DNA of 64,000 bases from Granulicella mallensis (GCF_014203225.1 NZ_JACHIO010000028.1:19497-83496); one strand, 5' to 3'. Shown: positions 35,538 to 44,186, counted from the first letter of the stretch. Program-made: numbers and translations. The notes: generated from the sequence alone by a model not told the origin.

Positions 35538-36020
35538 ATGCGTAACGCCCTCAACTATTTCACTCTGCTCATCGCCTGTGCTGCCGCGACTCCCGCTGCT
35601 GTGGCGCAGGCCCACAACCCCGTTGCGTGGACCGTCAAGTCCGCCCCGCATTCCAGCGTCAAGCCTGGCAGCAAGTTTACGGTTGCCGTCACCGGCACCG
35701 TCGAACCAGGCTGGCACCTCTACGCCATGGAAGAACCCGACGGCGGCCCTATCGCCACGCAGGTAGGCCTTGCGGAAGGAGACCCGGCCGACCTGCTCCA
35801 CGTCAGCGCCAGCAAGCCCCAAACCGTGCATGACAACTCCTTCAACCTCGACACTCCCGTCTATCTCGCCACGGCCGAGTTCACGCTCCACCTCCAGGCC
35901 GCTGCGTCCCCGTCGGCCAAACCACTGCACGTCCTCGTGCGTTACCAATCCTGCAACAACAACATGTGTCTTCCACCGCGCACCTCAACTATCGAGGTGC
36001 CGGTCCACATCGGTCAGTAG
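35538..36020 (+). CDS. Exported DsbD N-terminal (alpha) domain protein
   Basis: A 160-residue exported protein equal to the alpha domain of DsbD only. A signal peptide (ending AVAQA) is followed by the immunoglobulin-like fold: GSKFTVAVTGTVEPGWHLYAME, then VLVRYQSCNNNMCLPPRT, in which the cysteine pair corresponds to the redox cysteines of DsbD alpha. In full DsbD this domain takes electrons from the membrane part and passes them to periplasmic partners. Here no membrane or thioredoxin domain follows. It is tightly linked (2 bases) to the CPPC protein, its likely partner. Confidence 0.82.
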   Translation: MRNALNYFTLLIACAAATPAAVAQAHNPVAWTVKSAPHSSVKPGSKFTVAVTGTVEPGWHLYAMEEPDGGPIATQVGLAEGDPADLLHVSASKPQTVHDNSFNLDTPVYLATAEFTLHLQAAASPSAKPLHVLVRYQSCNNNMCLPPRTSTIEVPVHIGQ

Positions 36021-36163
36021 TCACAGCCCGTAACTCCGAGCATTTTTGTCACAGCAAAGGCTGCGGGTTCGAGCCTAGTCGTTCCCGCGGCTGAACCATG
36101 CAAGGGTTTAGCTGCAGTGGGATGAATAGGGAAGCGCCTCCGGGGTGTTGATCCGTTCGCGGG
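36021..36163. other. Convergent gap, nothing assigned
   Basis: This 143-base gap lies between convergent genes. It contains a sequence resembling a tRNA T-loop (GGTTCGAGCC) but without pairing arms. No terminator hairpin with a T run was found. Confidence 0.5.
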
Positions 36164-36688
36164 CTAAGGTTGAACCGAAGACGCTCCGGCTGAAGGAAGC
36201 GCCGTGGATACTTTTTTCCCTTCCATGGATGCCTCCTGAGTCGCTAGATTGTGCTCAACCCTATCTAAAGAGTGGAGCATGGATGTCCTTGTTGGATCGG
36301 GCGGATGATCCGACACTGTGTTACGAATCTCGTCCAGCTCGGCTTCCGATACTTTGATCGCATTCAATGTTTGATCGAGTTTGCCTTGGAGTGCCTCTTG
36401 CTTGGCGCGCTCCTGAATCAGGGCTAATTGCGTCTGATACTGATTCGAGTCGTTCAGCCTGGCAAGTAGCAGCGTAAAGCAAAGAATTCCAAGCATGAGC
36501 GCGGCATAAATAGCACGGTATCTGTTACGCCTCGTATGGGTGATGTGCATAGGGAGAGATTCGATCGTGAGATGACTGTTCGAAAAGGCAACCAGAATCT
36601 GAACGAATCCGAGACATACCACTGTCCAGAACGATGCCCAGTAATGCACGGCGAAAAAAGAATAGTTCCACATGCTCAGAAGTAACAA
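36164..36688 (-). CDS. Hypothetical membrane protein with coiled coil
   Basis: A protein of about 174 residues with two to three hydrophobic segments in the first 85 residues (NYSFFAVHYWASFWTVVCL, AIYAALMLGILCFTLLLA) and a charged helical, probably coiled-coil, C-terminal half (LIQERAKQEALQGKLDQTL). No family recognised. A TTG start at 36688 has GGAG 9 bases before it; an ATG five codons later is also possible. The neighbour on the same strand is the bestrophin-like gene, 180 bases upstream. Confidence 0.6.
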   Translation of the reverse strand: MLLLSMWNYSFFAVHYWASFWTVVCLGFVQILVAFSNSHLTIESLPMHITHTRRNRYRAIYAALMLGILCFTLLLARLNDSNQYQTQLALIQERAKQEALQGKLDQTLNAIKVSEAELDEIRNTVSDHPPDPTRTSMLHSLDRVEHNLATQEASMEGKKVSTALPSAGASSVQP

Positions 36689-36804
36689 TTCGCAGGCTCC
36701 AGGTTCTCCATCATAATTCCTTGCGAATATAGCGATTGAAGCATGGTCGAAACCAGCTAGAGCAAGCTTCCTGTAGGTGTATAGCGGAGCCGTGACATTT
36801 ATGG

Positions 36805-36867
36805 CCGTTTTTCCCCAGAAAAACGGTGCTGCACGCCCGATTCAACTTCCCAGTAACAGGGAAGTTG
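36805..36867. terminator. Two small hairpins after the bestrophin-like gene
   Basis: Bases 36843-36851 and 36859-36867 pair perfectly (CAACTTCCC with GGGAAGTTG) around a 7-base loop, starting 3 bases after the stop of the minus-strand gene. A second hairpin at 36805-36826 pairs CCGTTTTT with AAAAACGG. Together they may end transcription of the minus-strand gene; the layout is not a standard intrinsic terminator because the T run is inside a stem. Confidence 0.4.
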
Positions 36868-36869
36868 CT

Positions 36870-37622
36870 CTAGTGCATGGTTTGGAGAAGATCATTGAAG
36901 GCTTGATTCCCGGAGAGGGTGACAAGACCCGATATGGGATCTTCGATGTCCAGCGTGGTGTAGACGGTCAGCGAGATGACTGCGGCGAAGACGATACTGT
37001 GCAACCAGCTTGGCCTGGTGCCGGTCATGCCGAAGCCCGCCAATAGCGCGGAGGCGCAGGCCAGCGAAAAGAGCAGGATCAGGATGATCGGTGGAGGATG
37101 CATGCTGAAGGTGTTCTTGCGGGTCGCGGTGATGTCCATCATGCTGCCGATGGCAGGGATCAACAGCTTGTTCGCGTCAGAGTTCGCTCCGGGACGGGTT
37201 GCGGCTGCGAAGGAGTCTTTCCAGATCTTCTTTTGAAGACTGCCGGTCTGGTTGGCGGCGTCAATGGCCCCGGTGTGACCGAGCAGCGTCTGCTCGCGGA
37301 GCAGGGTGTAGTCGCGGAAGGTCTGACGAAGGGCGGGCTGAGCATCAGCGGGGAGCAGGTCGAGCCGGAGGTAGGCGGTGTTGATGGTGTTGGCCTCCTG
37401 GACGATGAGCTGGCGATGGGTGTCGTAGCGTCCCATGGCCCCGGAGAAGGTGAAGGCGAGCAGAAGACCGAAGAGCGCGAAGACGGCAGACTGCATCGCG
37501 GCCGCGCCGGGAACGTCGGTATGGGCTGCAATGGCACGATGGCGCAACCGCCGGCCGAGCTCGATGCAGAGCAGCATGGCGAGGAAGAGTCCGGGGACGT
37601 GGAAGCGGGAGATGGTCAGCAT
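36870..37622 (-). CDS. DUF4239/bestrophin-like membrane protein
   Basis: A 250-residue protein. Membrane segments lie near residues 8-22, 43-60, 178-198 and 208-225. The middle is soluble and contains RYDTHRQLIVQEANTINTAYLRLDLLP, the characteristic pattern of the DUF4239 family, described as bestrophin-like. A channel function is only suggested by the family name. It stands alone. Confidence 0.78.
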   Translation of the reverse strand: MLTISRFHVPGLFLAMLLCIELGRRLRHRAIAAHTDVPGAAAMQSAVFALFGLLLAFTFSGAMGRYDTHRQLIVQEANTINTAYLRLDLLPADAQPALRQTFRDYTLLREQTLLGHTGAIDAANQTGSLQKKIWKDSFAAATRPGANSDANKLLIPAIGSMMDITATRKNTFSMHPPPIILILLFSLACASALLAGFGMTGTRPSWLHSIVFAAVISLTVYTTLDIEDPISGLVTLSGNQAFNDLLQTMH

Positions 37623-37942
37623 GTTTTTCGCGGGAGAAGCGAGACGATCATAGCAAATGCCCGTTACGTGGTTTCGATCTGGCTCATTAGCTCCAAATCG
37701 ACACCTGGAGATGGCCCTGTTATCGGTTGGGGTATCTTTCTGTAGCTTGGCGCTGGTATCTTTCCAAGCATCGAGCAGATGCGGTTACGGATGTATCCGA
37801 AACAGAAAGCCTACAGGCCAGGAGAGCATCGCAACCTGGGAACAGCTCTGCCGTATTGCCTATGTTCTATCCGGTGATGGACCTTCTCACCGGGTAATTG
37901 ATTGTCACCGAGCTATCTTCAACCCTCTTTCTACGAGACCTA
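37623..37942. other. Divergent gap upstream of the symporter
   Basis: About 320 bases without a gene. It must hold promoters for the bestrophin-like gene and the symporter operon. A 7-bp inverted repeat (CCGGTGA at 37871-37877, TCACCGG at 37887-37893) is 50 bases before the symporter ATG and could act as a leader hairpin or operator. GGTATCTTTC occurs twice, about 22 bases apart, near 37730-37765. Confidence 0.45.
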
Positions 37943-39667
37943 ATGACCGCTCTTACGCTTATCTTTTCCACTCAACTTACCCACCTTGCTCCGATCGACA
38001 TTCTGATTCTTGTTCTTTATTTCGCAGTCGTGATCTTCATTGGTTTCTATGTGAAGGGGTCTACGAATACCAGTGAAGAGTTCTTTCTCGCGGGGCGCGA
38101 GATGTCGGCGTGGGTTGCCGGGTTGAGCTTTGTATCGGCCAACCTGGGGTCACTGGAGTTGATGGGATGGGCGGGCGCGGCGTACCAGTACGGCATGCTG
38201 GCGACGCACTGGTACTGGATCGGCGCGATTCCGGCGATGCTGTTCCTGGGCATCGTGATGATGCCGTTCTACTACATCTCGAAGACGCATTCGGTGCCGG
38301 GATACCTGCAACTGCGTTTCGGTGAAGGCGCACGCTGTGTGAGCGCGGTGAGCTTCGCCTTGATGACGATCCTGATGTCGGGCGTCAACATGTATGCGAT
38401 GGCACTGGTGATGAACGTCATCCTGGGCTGGAATATCAGCTTCTCCATCTGGGTCGGCGCAATCACGGTGGCCGTGTATGTGATGCTGGGCGGCCTGCGC
38501 TCCGCCATCATCAATGAGGTTCTGCAGTTTGTGCTGATCTGGGCCGGTGCGGCGCTGATCCCGATCCTCGGCCTGGTGGAAGCCGGAGGCTGGAGCAATC
38601 TCAAGGCGCAGATCGCTCACAATGTCGGCTCAACCGACTACACGCACATGTGGACCACGCTGGGCCACTTCCGCGATAACCCGATGGGTGTGCACTGGAC
38701 GGGCATCGTCTTTGGCCTGGGCTTTGTGGTGAGCTTTGGATACTGGACCACCGACTTCCTGGTCGTCCAGCGTGTGTTGAGTGCCAACAATCTGCGAGCC
38801 GCCAAGATGGCCCCGATCATCGGTGCGGCGTTCAAGATGGCGGTCCCGTTCATCGTGATCGTGCCAGGCTTGCTGGCTCTGGCCGTCTTGAAAAATCCCG
38901 ATGGTTCGATCCTTCACCTGGTTGGCGAGAACGCCGTGAACGCGCAGCATCCGTACAGCTATAACGAAGTGCTGCCGTTGATGCTGATTCGCTACTGCGG
39001 TCCGGGGTTGCTGGGGCTCGGCATTACGGCATTGGTGGCGGGCTTCATGAGCGGTATGGCCGGCAACGTGAGCGCGTTCTCCACGGTGTGGACCTATGAC
39101 CTCTACGGTGCGTTCATCAACAAAAAGGCAAGCGACAAGCACTATGTCGCGATGGGCCGCTGGTCGACCGTGATCGGCATGCTGGTCTCCATTGGCACGG
39201 CCTACCTGGTGGCGCATGCGGCCTCGATCATGGACTACGTGCAGGCGCTCTTCAGCTTTTTTATCGCTCCGCTGTTCGGTACGGTCGTACTGGGCATGCT
39301 GTGGAAGCGTGCGACCAAGGCGGGCGGTTTCTGGGGCCTGCTGGCTGGAACCGTCAGTTCGATCGGCATGTGGCTCTATACGACGTACGGCGGAGCGGCG
39401 GCGTTGAGCCGCATCGCTCTCTCGGCGGATGCGAGGCCGATGGCGGAGAATCTCTATCGTGCTCTTTGGAGTTGGATCATCTGCGTAGCCGTAACCGTGG
39501 TCGTGAGCTACGTAACGAAGCCGACTCCTGAGGCACAGCTTGCCGGGCTCGTCTATGGCGCAACACCGATTCCGGACGACGGAGCCACTACGTTGTGGCA
39601 GAAGCCGATCTTCTGGGCGGTTGTAGTCATCATCGTCTTCTTTATTTTGAACATCGTTTTCTTCTAA
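37943..39667 (+). CDS. Sodium:solute symporter (SSS family)
   Basis: A 574-residue transporter with about 14 membrane segments. The start PIDILILVLYFAVVIFIGFYVKG, AGREMSAWVAGLSFVSANLGSLELMGWAGAAY and YVMLGGLRSAIINEVLQF are the sodium-solute-symporter signature of the SGLT/sugar branch. It moves a solute, probably a sugar, into the cell with sodium. ATG at 37943 is preferred to a TTG 45 bases upstream since it gives the family N-terminus. The next genes, a small membrane protein and a secreted beta-galactosidase, suggest the substrate is galactose, lactose or an oligosaccharide product. Confidence 0.9.
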   Translation: MTALTLIFSTQLTHLAPIDILILVLYFAVVIFIGFYVKGSTNTSEEFFLAGREMSAWVAGLSFVSANLGSLELMGWAGAAYQYGMLATHWYWIGAIPAMLFLGIVMMPFYYISKTHSVPGYLQLRFGEGARCVSAVSFALMTILMSGVNMYAMALVMNVILGWNISFSIWVGAITVAVYVMLGGLRSAIINEVLQFVLIWAGAALIPILGLVEAGGWSNLKAQIAHNVGSTDYTHMWTTLGHFRDNPMGVHWTGIVFGLGFVVSFGYWTTDFLVVQRVLSANNLRAAKMAPIIGAAFKMAVPFIVIVPGLLALAVLKNPDGSILHLVGENAVNAQHPYSYNEVLPLMLIRYCGPGLLGLGITALVAGFMSGMAGNVSAFSTVWTYDLYGAFINKKASDKHYVAMGRWSTVIGMLVSIGTAYLVAHAASIMDYVQALFSFFIAPLFGTVVLGMLWKRATKAGGFWGLLAGTVSSIGMWLYTTYGGAAALSRIALSADARPMAENLYRALWSWIICVAVTVVVSYVTKPTPEAQLAGLVYGATPIPDDGATTLWQKPIFWAVVVIIVFFILNIVFF

Positions 39668-39706
39668 CGGACAGGACCGCGCAACGCGCGCGAGGAGGTA
39701 CTTCTT

Positions 39707-39934
39707 ATGGCAGAGGGAACAGGACGGGGCGAGGCTCTTTCAATCTGGTTCTTTGTAGGAGGGCTGGCACTGCTCTATGGGCTGGTGTTGACGCCCTATG
39801 GCGCATGGGCCTGGTTTACGCACCATGAGGCGCCAACGGTGCTCAATCAGCTTCATCCCACCTTTTGGTGGGGACTTCTGATGTCAATCTTTGGCGCTTT
39901 CTACACGATTCGGTTTCGGCCCGGCAAGGGCTAA
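39707..39934 (+). CDS. Small two-helix membrane protein, candidate symporter partner
   Basis: A 75-residue protein with two hydrophobic segments (SIWFFVGGLALLYGLVL and TFWWGLLMSIFGAFYTI) and a positive C-terminus. GAGGAGG about 8 bases before the ATG is a strong ribosome binding site, so this is a real gene. It sits 39 bases after a sodium:solute symporter and 68 bases before GH42. Several other symporters (ActP with YjcH, PanF with YhdT) have small membrane partners encoded beside them, which suggests an accessory role by analogy. I do not recognise its family. Confidence 0.72.
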   Translation: MAEGTGRGEALSIWFFVGGLALLYGLVLTPYGAWAWFTHHEAPTVLNQLHPTFWWGLLMSIFGAFYTIRFRPGKG

Positions 39935-40002
39935 GACCGAATCGTTTTTCGTTTTACGGCAGCTTGCAGATGTGAACTACCTATACAAAGGGATCAATCT
40001 CT

Positions 40003-42066
40003 ATGAAGCTCAACACTCTTCTTGCCTTCGCTCTCAGCGTTCTCACCCCTGGGCTCTCAGCTTTTGGACAGACGCCGCTCGCTACCGGGCCACGCGAGTC
40101 TCCCTTACTGCTGGGCGCAGCCTGGTATCCCGAGCAGTGGCCGGAGTCACGCTGGGATGCTGATCTGGCCCTGATGGAGGCGGCCCACATCAACTTCGTT
40201 CGCGTGGGCGAGTTTGCGTGGAGCACGATGGAGCCGAAGGAGGGCGAGTACAAGCTTGACTGGCTCGAACATGCGGTGCGTGCCGCGGAGAGACACCACA
40301 TCGCCGTCGTGCTGGGGACGCCCTCGGCGGCTCCGCCGGCGTGGTTGACGGAGAAGTATCCTGAGACGCTTCGCACCATGGTGGATGGCCGCAAGGATGG
40401 ACACGGCAATCGCCAGCAGTTTGACTGGAGCGATCCGAAGTACCGCGAGCTGGCGCGGGAGATCGCCGAAAAGATGGCCGCGCGCTTCGGTCACGATCCC
40501 AACGTAATTGCCTGGCAGATCGACAACGAATACGCCGACGAGAGCTACGGCCAGAGCACGCAGAAGCAGTTCGACGAATGGCTGCATGCCAAGTACAAGA
40601 CCCTGGACAATCTGAACGCGCGGTGGACGACCTCCTATTGGAGCGAGACCTATCAGGATTGGGGCCAGATCCCGATCGAGGAGAAGTATGGCAATCCGGG
40701 GCTGCTGCTGAACTGGAAAGAGTTTGTCTCCGATACCTGGCGGAGCTATCAGAAGAATCAGGTCGAGGTAATTCGTGCACATGCCGAGCCCCGGCAGAAG
40801 ATCACCACGAACATGATGGGCTGGTTCGATGGGTATGACTCCTATACGGTGGCGCAGGACCTGGACTTCGCCTCGTGGGATGACTACGTCGGACAAGGGC
40901 AGCTCGATCCGGCATCGAACGGCGCGATTCACGATTTGACCCGAGGCTTTCTCCGGAAGAACTTCTGGGTGATGGAGACGCAGCCGGGATTCGTCAACTG
41001 GTCTCCCCTTAACAACGCGCTGAACAAGGGGGAAGTACGTGCGATGGCCTGGAACGATATCGGCCATGGCGCCCAGGCCGTGGAGTACTGGCAGTGGCGC
41101 AGCGCGCTCAATGGGCAGGAGCAGTACCACGGTACGCTTGTGGGGCCGGACGGAACCCCGGTGCCGTTGTATGACGAGGTGAAGCAGCTCGGAGACGACT
41201 TCGCAAAGGCCGCGCCGGTGCTGGCCGGAACGACGGTTGAGTCGCAGGTGGCGATTCTGCATGATTACAACAGCCGGTGGGCGATCAACTGGCAGCGGCA
41301 TAATCAGCAGTTTGATCCTACGGCGGCACTGGTCAGCTTCTATCGTCCGCTGCGCAGGCTGGTTCGCAGCATCGACGTCGTGTCGGATACGGCTCCGCTT
41401 AGCGGCTACAAGTTAGTCGTGGCTCCAGCGCTGAACGTGCTGACTCCGGAAGCCGTACAGAACCTGGAAGCTTATGTGCGCGGTGGCGGGCATCTGGTAC
41501 TGGGCCAGCGCAGCGGCCTGAAGGATGAGGACAACAGTCTCTACACCCAGCGACAGCCTGGTCCTCTTACGGAACTGCTGGGGGCGCGGGTAGAGCAGTT
41601 CTATGCCCTGCAGAAGCCGGTTCCCATCGAGGGCAACTGGGGCAGCGGAGAAGATGCAATCTGGGCCGAGCAGATCGGCGTGAAATCCCCCGAGACCCAG
41701 GTGCTGATGCGGTACGGCAAGAGCAATGGCTGGCTGGACGGACAGCCAGCTGCAGTCACCCGCAAAGTAGGGAAGGGCAGCATCACTTACATTGGAGCCG
41801 CGCTGGATGAGGCAACGATGAAGACTGCCGCCAAGTGGATGATCGAGGAGAGCGGCGTCGCGGCGATCATGACCGACCTGCCGGAGGATGTGGAGCTTTC
41901 AATTCGCTCTGGAGACGGAAAGCGCGTATACATTCTGACAAACTATGGAGCAGAGGCAAAGACCGTAACATTACCCAGTGCGATGAAGGACGTTCTGGCA
42001 GGAGGGACGGTCTCGACCGTGACGCTGTCGCAATACGGGATCGCGGTGCTGGAAGCGACTCGATGA
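40003..42066 (+). CDS. Secreted beta-galactosidase, glycoside hydrolase family 42
   Basis: A 687-residue GH42 enzyme with a signal peptide (ending LSAFGQ). The TIM barrel contains GAAWYPEQWPESRWDADLALM, the acid/base glutamate in WQIDNEYAD (about residue 180) and the nucleophile glutamate in NFWVMETQPGFVNW (about residue 325). A trimerisation-like domain (VAILHDYNSRWAINWQ onward) and a small C-terminal beta domain follow. It hydrolyses beta-galactosides outside the cytoplasm, giving sugars for the symporter upstream. Most GH42 enzymes are cytoplasmic, so the signal peptide is worth noting. Confidence 0.93.
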   Translation: MKLNTLLAFALSVLTPGLSAFGQTPLATGPRESPLLLGAAWYPEQWPESRWDADLALMEAAHINFVRVGEFAWSTMEPKEGEYKLDWLEHAVRAAERHHIAVVLGTPSAAPPAWLTEKYPETLRTMVDGRKDGHGNRQQFDWSDPKYRELAREIAEKMAARFGHDPNVIAWQIDNEYADESYGQSTQKQFDEWLHAKYKTLDNLNARWTTSYWSETYQDWGQIPIEEKYGNPGLLLNWKEFVSDTWRSYQKNQVEVIRAHAEPRQKITTNMMGWFDGYDSYTVAQDLDFASWDDYVGQGQLDPASNGAIHDLTRGFLRKNFWVMETQPGFVNWSPLNNALNKGEVRAMAWNDIGHGAQAVEYWQWRSALNGQEQYHGTLVGPDGTPVPLYDEVKQLGDDFAKAAPVLAGTTVESQVAILHDYNSRWAINWQRHNQQFDPTAALVSFYRPLRRLVRSIDVVSDTAPLSGYKLVVAPALNVLTPEAVQNLEAYVRGGGHLVLGQRSGLKDEDNSLYTQRQPGPLTELLGARVEQFYALQKPVPIEGNWGSGEDAIWAEQIGVKSPETQVLMRYGKSNGWLDGQPAAVTRKVGKGSITYIGAALDEATMKTAAKWMIEESGVAAIMTDLPEDVELSIRSGDGKRVYILTNYGAEAKTVTLPSAMKDVLAGGTVSTVTLSQYGIAVLEATR

Positions 42067-42253
42067 GGTAAATATTGCTGAAATGGCGGTTTTTTGAACA
42101 AACCACTCGATGGGTTGTAACCAATACGCTTTCTGCCGCTCTAACGTTGCACAGACACTGATTCACCGCATCGCAATCTCGATGCTCCGTGTTATCGGCT
42201 GTCTTGCACGCTTTCTGGCGTTTCTGCTGCCACTTTAGAGAGAACGGAGCCTC

Positions 42254-42742
42254 ATGAAAAATTTGCTTAAGTTGTACGTGCGTATTTCGGGGATGTTGTC
42301 CTATCTGCAATCTCCATTTTTGTTGGCTGTGCGGCTCTATTGGGGATGGCAACTGGTGATGACCGGGTGGGGGAAGTTGCACAATCTCGCCAGGTTCGCG
42401 GATATCTTCGCCAATCTGAACATTCCATTTCCCAGTGCCAGTGCGCATTTCATCGGGTGCCTCGAGTTCTTCGGTGGAATTCTTTTGATTCTGGGGCTTG
42501 GATCGAGGCTGACGGCATTCCTCATGACCTGCAATATGCTGGTCGCCTACTGGACTGCGGACCATGACGCTTTTGTCTCGTTCTTTTCCGATCCGGACAA
42601 ATTTAGCGCCGCGTCGCCCTATACGATTCTGTTTGCATCCCTTCTCGTTCTAATATTCGGTGCAGGACTGTTCTCTGTGGATGCGCTGCTGGCGAAGCGT
42701 TATCGCGTCTGGCTGGAGAACCCCGGGATCGAGAAAGAATGA
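42254..42742 (+). CDS. DoxX family membrane protein
   Basis: A 162-residue protein with about four membrane segments. VRLYWGWQLVMTGWGKLHNLARFADIFANLNIPFP is the classical DoxX start, and CLEFFGGILLILGLGSRLTAFLMTCNMLVAYWTAD follows. It overlaps the ECF sigma gene by 4 bases (ATGA), so it is part of the sigma/anti-sigma operon. This is the second DoxX gene in the window, more typical in sequence than the one at 32133-32618. Confidence 0.9.
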   Translation: MKNLLKLYVRISGMLSYLQSPFLLAVRLYWGWQLVMTGWGKLHNLARFADIFANLNIPFPSASAHFIGCLEFFGGILLILGLGSRLTAFLMTCNMLVAYWTADHDAFVSFFSDPDKFSAASPYTILFASLLVLIFGAGLFSVDALLAKRYRVWLENPGIEKE

Positions 42743-43365
42743 CTGACGTACTCGCAGGCAGGGATGAAGCGCAGATGATTGCGTCCATCCTTGCAGGCAA
42801 TTCGCAGGTGTTCCATGAACTCATTCGCCCGTATGAGCGAAGCGTGTATGTCATGGCTTTGTCGCTGCTCCAGAATGAAGCGGATGCGGAAGATACCGCG
42901 CAGGAGGCCTTTCTAAAGGCTTTCCGCAGCCTCGCGAGCTTTCGTGCCGAGGCGAAGTTCAGCACCTGGCTGATCAGTATCACGCTGAATGAGGCACGCA
43001 GCCGTCTTCGCCGCAAGAATACGGTCAAGATGGAGTCGCTCGATGAGCCACAGGATGAGCAGGGTCATATCTCGCCCGCGCTGCTGCGAGACTGGCGGGA
43101 GATTCCCTCCGAGGCGGTGGAACGGCAAGAGGTTCGGGGGTTGTTGCAGCAGGCCATTGCCGGCCTGCCACCCATCTATCGCGAGATCTTTCTGCTGCGG
43201 GATGTCGAAGAGTTGAGTATCGACGAGTCGGCAAAGGCTCTCGGCATTACGGTGGCAGCGGTAAAGGTGCGGCTGCATCGCGCTCGGCTCATGTTGCAGA
43301 AAAAGCTTGCACCGCAGTTGAAGCAGATCAATCCAAAGAAGAGGAGGTGGCTCCCATGGTCATAG
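42739..43365 (+). CDS. ECF-type RNA polymerase sigma factor
   Basis: A 208-residue sigma-70-type factor of the ECF class. Region 2 (IRPYERSVYVMALSLLQNEADAEDTAQEAFLKAF and FSTWLISITLNEARSRLRR) and region 4 (LPPIYREIFLLRDVEELSIDESAKALGITVAAVKVRLHRAR) are complete. It directs RNA polymerase to stress-type promoters. Its start overlaps doxX (ATGA) and its end overlaps the zinc-finger gene, giving the common sigma/anti-sigma coupling. A target promoter before doxX was not identified. Confidence 0.94.
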   Translation: MTDVLAGRDEAQMIASILAGNSQVFHELIRPYERSVYVMALSLLQNEADAEDTAQEAFLKAFRSLASFRAEAKFSTWLISITLNEARSRLRRKNTVKMESLDEPQDEQGHISPALLRDWREIPSEAVERQEVRGLLQQAIAGLPPIYREIFLLRDVEELSIDESAKALGITVAAVKVRLHRARLMLQKKLAPQLKQINPKKRRWLPWS

Positions 43366-43619
43366 AGTGCAAACATGTCTGGGATCACATCTCCGGCTAC
43401 CTGGATGGAACACTGGATCCCGAGGTTCTGGCGGTGGTACAGAAGCATCTGGAGCATTGCGAACTCTGTTCGGCGATCCTCGACTCGACGCGGAACATCC
43501 TGATCCTCACCGCGGACGAGCGTGTCTTTGAACTGCCGCTCGGCTATAGCGAACGTCTCCATGCCCGGCTTGAGGCGGAGATGCAGAGTATCGTGCCCAA
43601 GAAACCTGATGGTGGATGA
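43356..43619 (+). CDS. Zinc-finger anti-sigma factor (ZAS domain only)
   Basis: An 87-residue soluble protein with the HxxxCxxC zinc motif (HLEHCELC) of ZAS anti-sigma factors and an upstream CKHVWDHISGYLDGTL. It probably holds the ECF sigma factor inactive. There is no membrane segment, so it is a cytoplasmic type. The ATG at 43356 has GAGGAGG about 8 bases before it, better than a GTG 9 bases upstream. It overlaps the sigma gene by 10 bases. Confidence 0.88.
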   Translation: MVIECKHVWDHISGYLDGTLDPEVLAVVQKHLEHCELCSAILDSTRNILILTADERVFELPLGYSERLHARLEAEMQSIVPKKPDGG

Positions 43620-43630
43620 GCCGCGAGGGA

Positions 43631-43691
43631 TAGCCTGAGAGGTATCAAATTGAACCACGCACCGTGTCCAGATACGGTGCCTGTCAGGCTA
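43631..43691. terminator. Nested hairpin between convergent genes
   Basis: An outer pair of 8 bases (TAGCCTGA at 43631-43638, TCAGGCTA at 43684-43691) encloses an inner pair of 7 (GCACCGT at 43659-43665, ACGGTGC at 43674-43680). It fills the gap between the anti-sigma gene and the convergent membrane-protein gene, and its right arm overlaps that gene's stop. It probably ends transcription from both sides, without a clear T run. Confidence 0.45.
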
Positions 43692-44186
43692 CTGAGCTTG
43701 ATGGAGGATCTGGTGCGCGATCGCCTCGGCCGCTACAAGAGCCAGGGTCACGATTGCGAGGACGATCTGGAAGGTTTCGGAACGCCGTTGCTTCTGCGTC
43801 ACGGAGGCCATACGCCACTGGGATGAGGGTCTGGCGCGCAGGCTGCGAATCCTCCAGACGACATACAGGTTTATGAGGGAGCCGGCTACCGCAACGACCA
43901 TCATGGGAATGCGGATGGCATCGGCATGGATGCGGCCGATGGTGTGCTGCACCCCGGCCGCAGCCGCCAATGCGCTTACCCCAATGATGACGCGTATGCC
44001 GCTGATGGCCATGACCGCTGTGCAGGCGCTCTGGAGCAGGATAAACATCAGGCTCGTGAGGCTGATGATCCAGGAGCGGCTGCCATTGGAAGGTTGTTCG
44101 CTTGCAGGAGTGTCTACGGAACTATCTGGGGCGAATTTGGGGTCTTGAACAGACATTTCATCTTTACGGTACACCAGGTCGCGCAA
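43689..44186 (-). CDS. Hypothetical four-helix membrane protein
   Basis: A protein of up to 165 residues with a polar N-terminus (about 35 residues), then four hydrophobic segments (WIISLTSLMFILLQSACTAVM, VIIGVSALAAAAGV, MMVVAVAGSLINLYVVW, FQIVLAIVTLALVAAEAI). No family recognised. The start may instead be the ATG ten codons in (44156). It points away from the FadR-type gene across a short gap and converges on the anti-sigma gene. Confidence 0.65.
   Translation of the reverse strand: MRDLVYRKDEMSVQDPKFAPDSSVDTPASEQPSNGSRSWIISLTSLMFILLQSACTAVMAISGIRVIIGVSALAAAAGVQHTIGRIHADAIRIPMMVVAVAGSLINLYVVWRIRSLRARPSSQWRMASVTQKQRRSETFQIVLAIVTLALVAAEAIAHQILHQAQ

Noticed and set aside
36060..36110. tRNA-like T-loop (GGTTCGAGCC)
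   Set aside because: The flanking bases do not pair into a T arm and no acceptor, D or anticodon arm could be built around it.
42254..42742. DoxD thiosulfate:quinone oxidoreductase subunit
   Set aside because: The length and sequence fit the generic DoxX group; no DoxA partner is adjacent.
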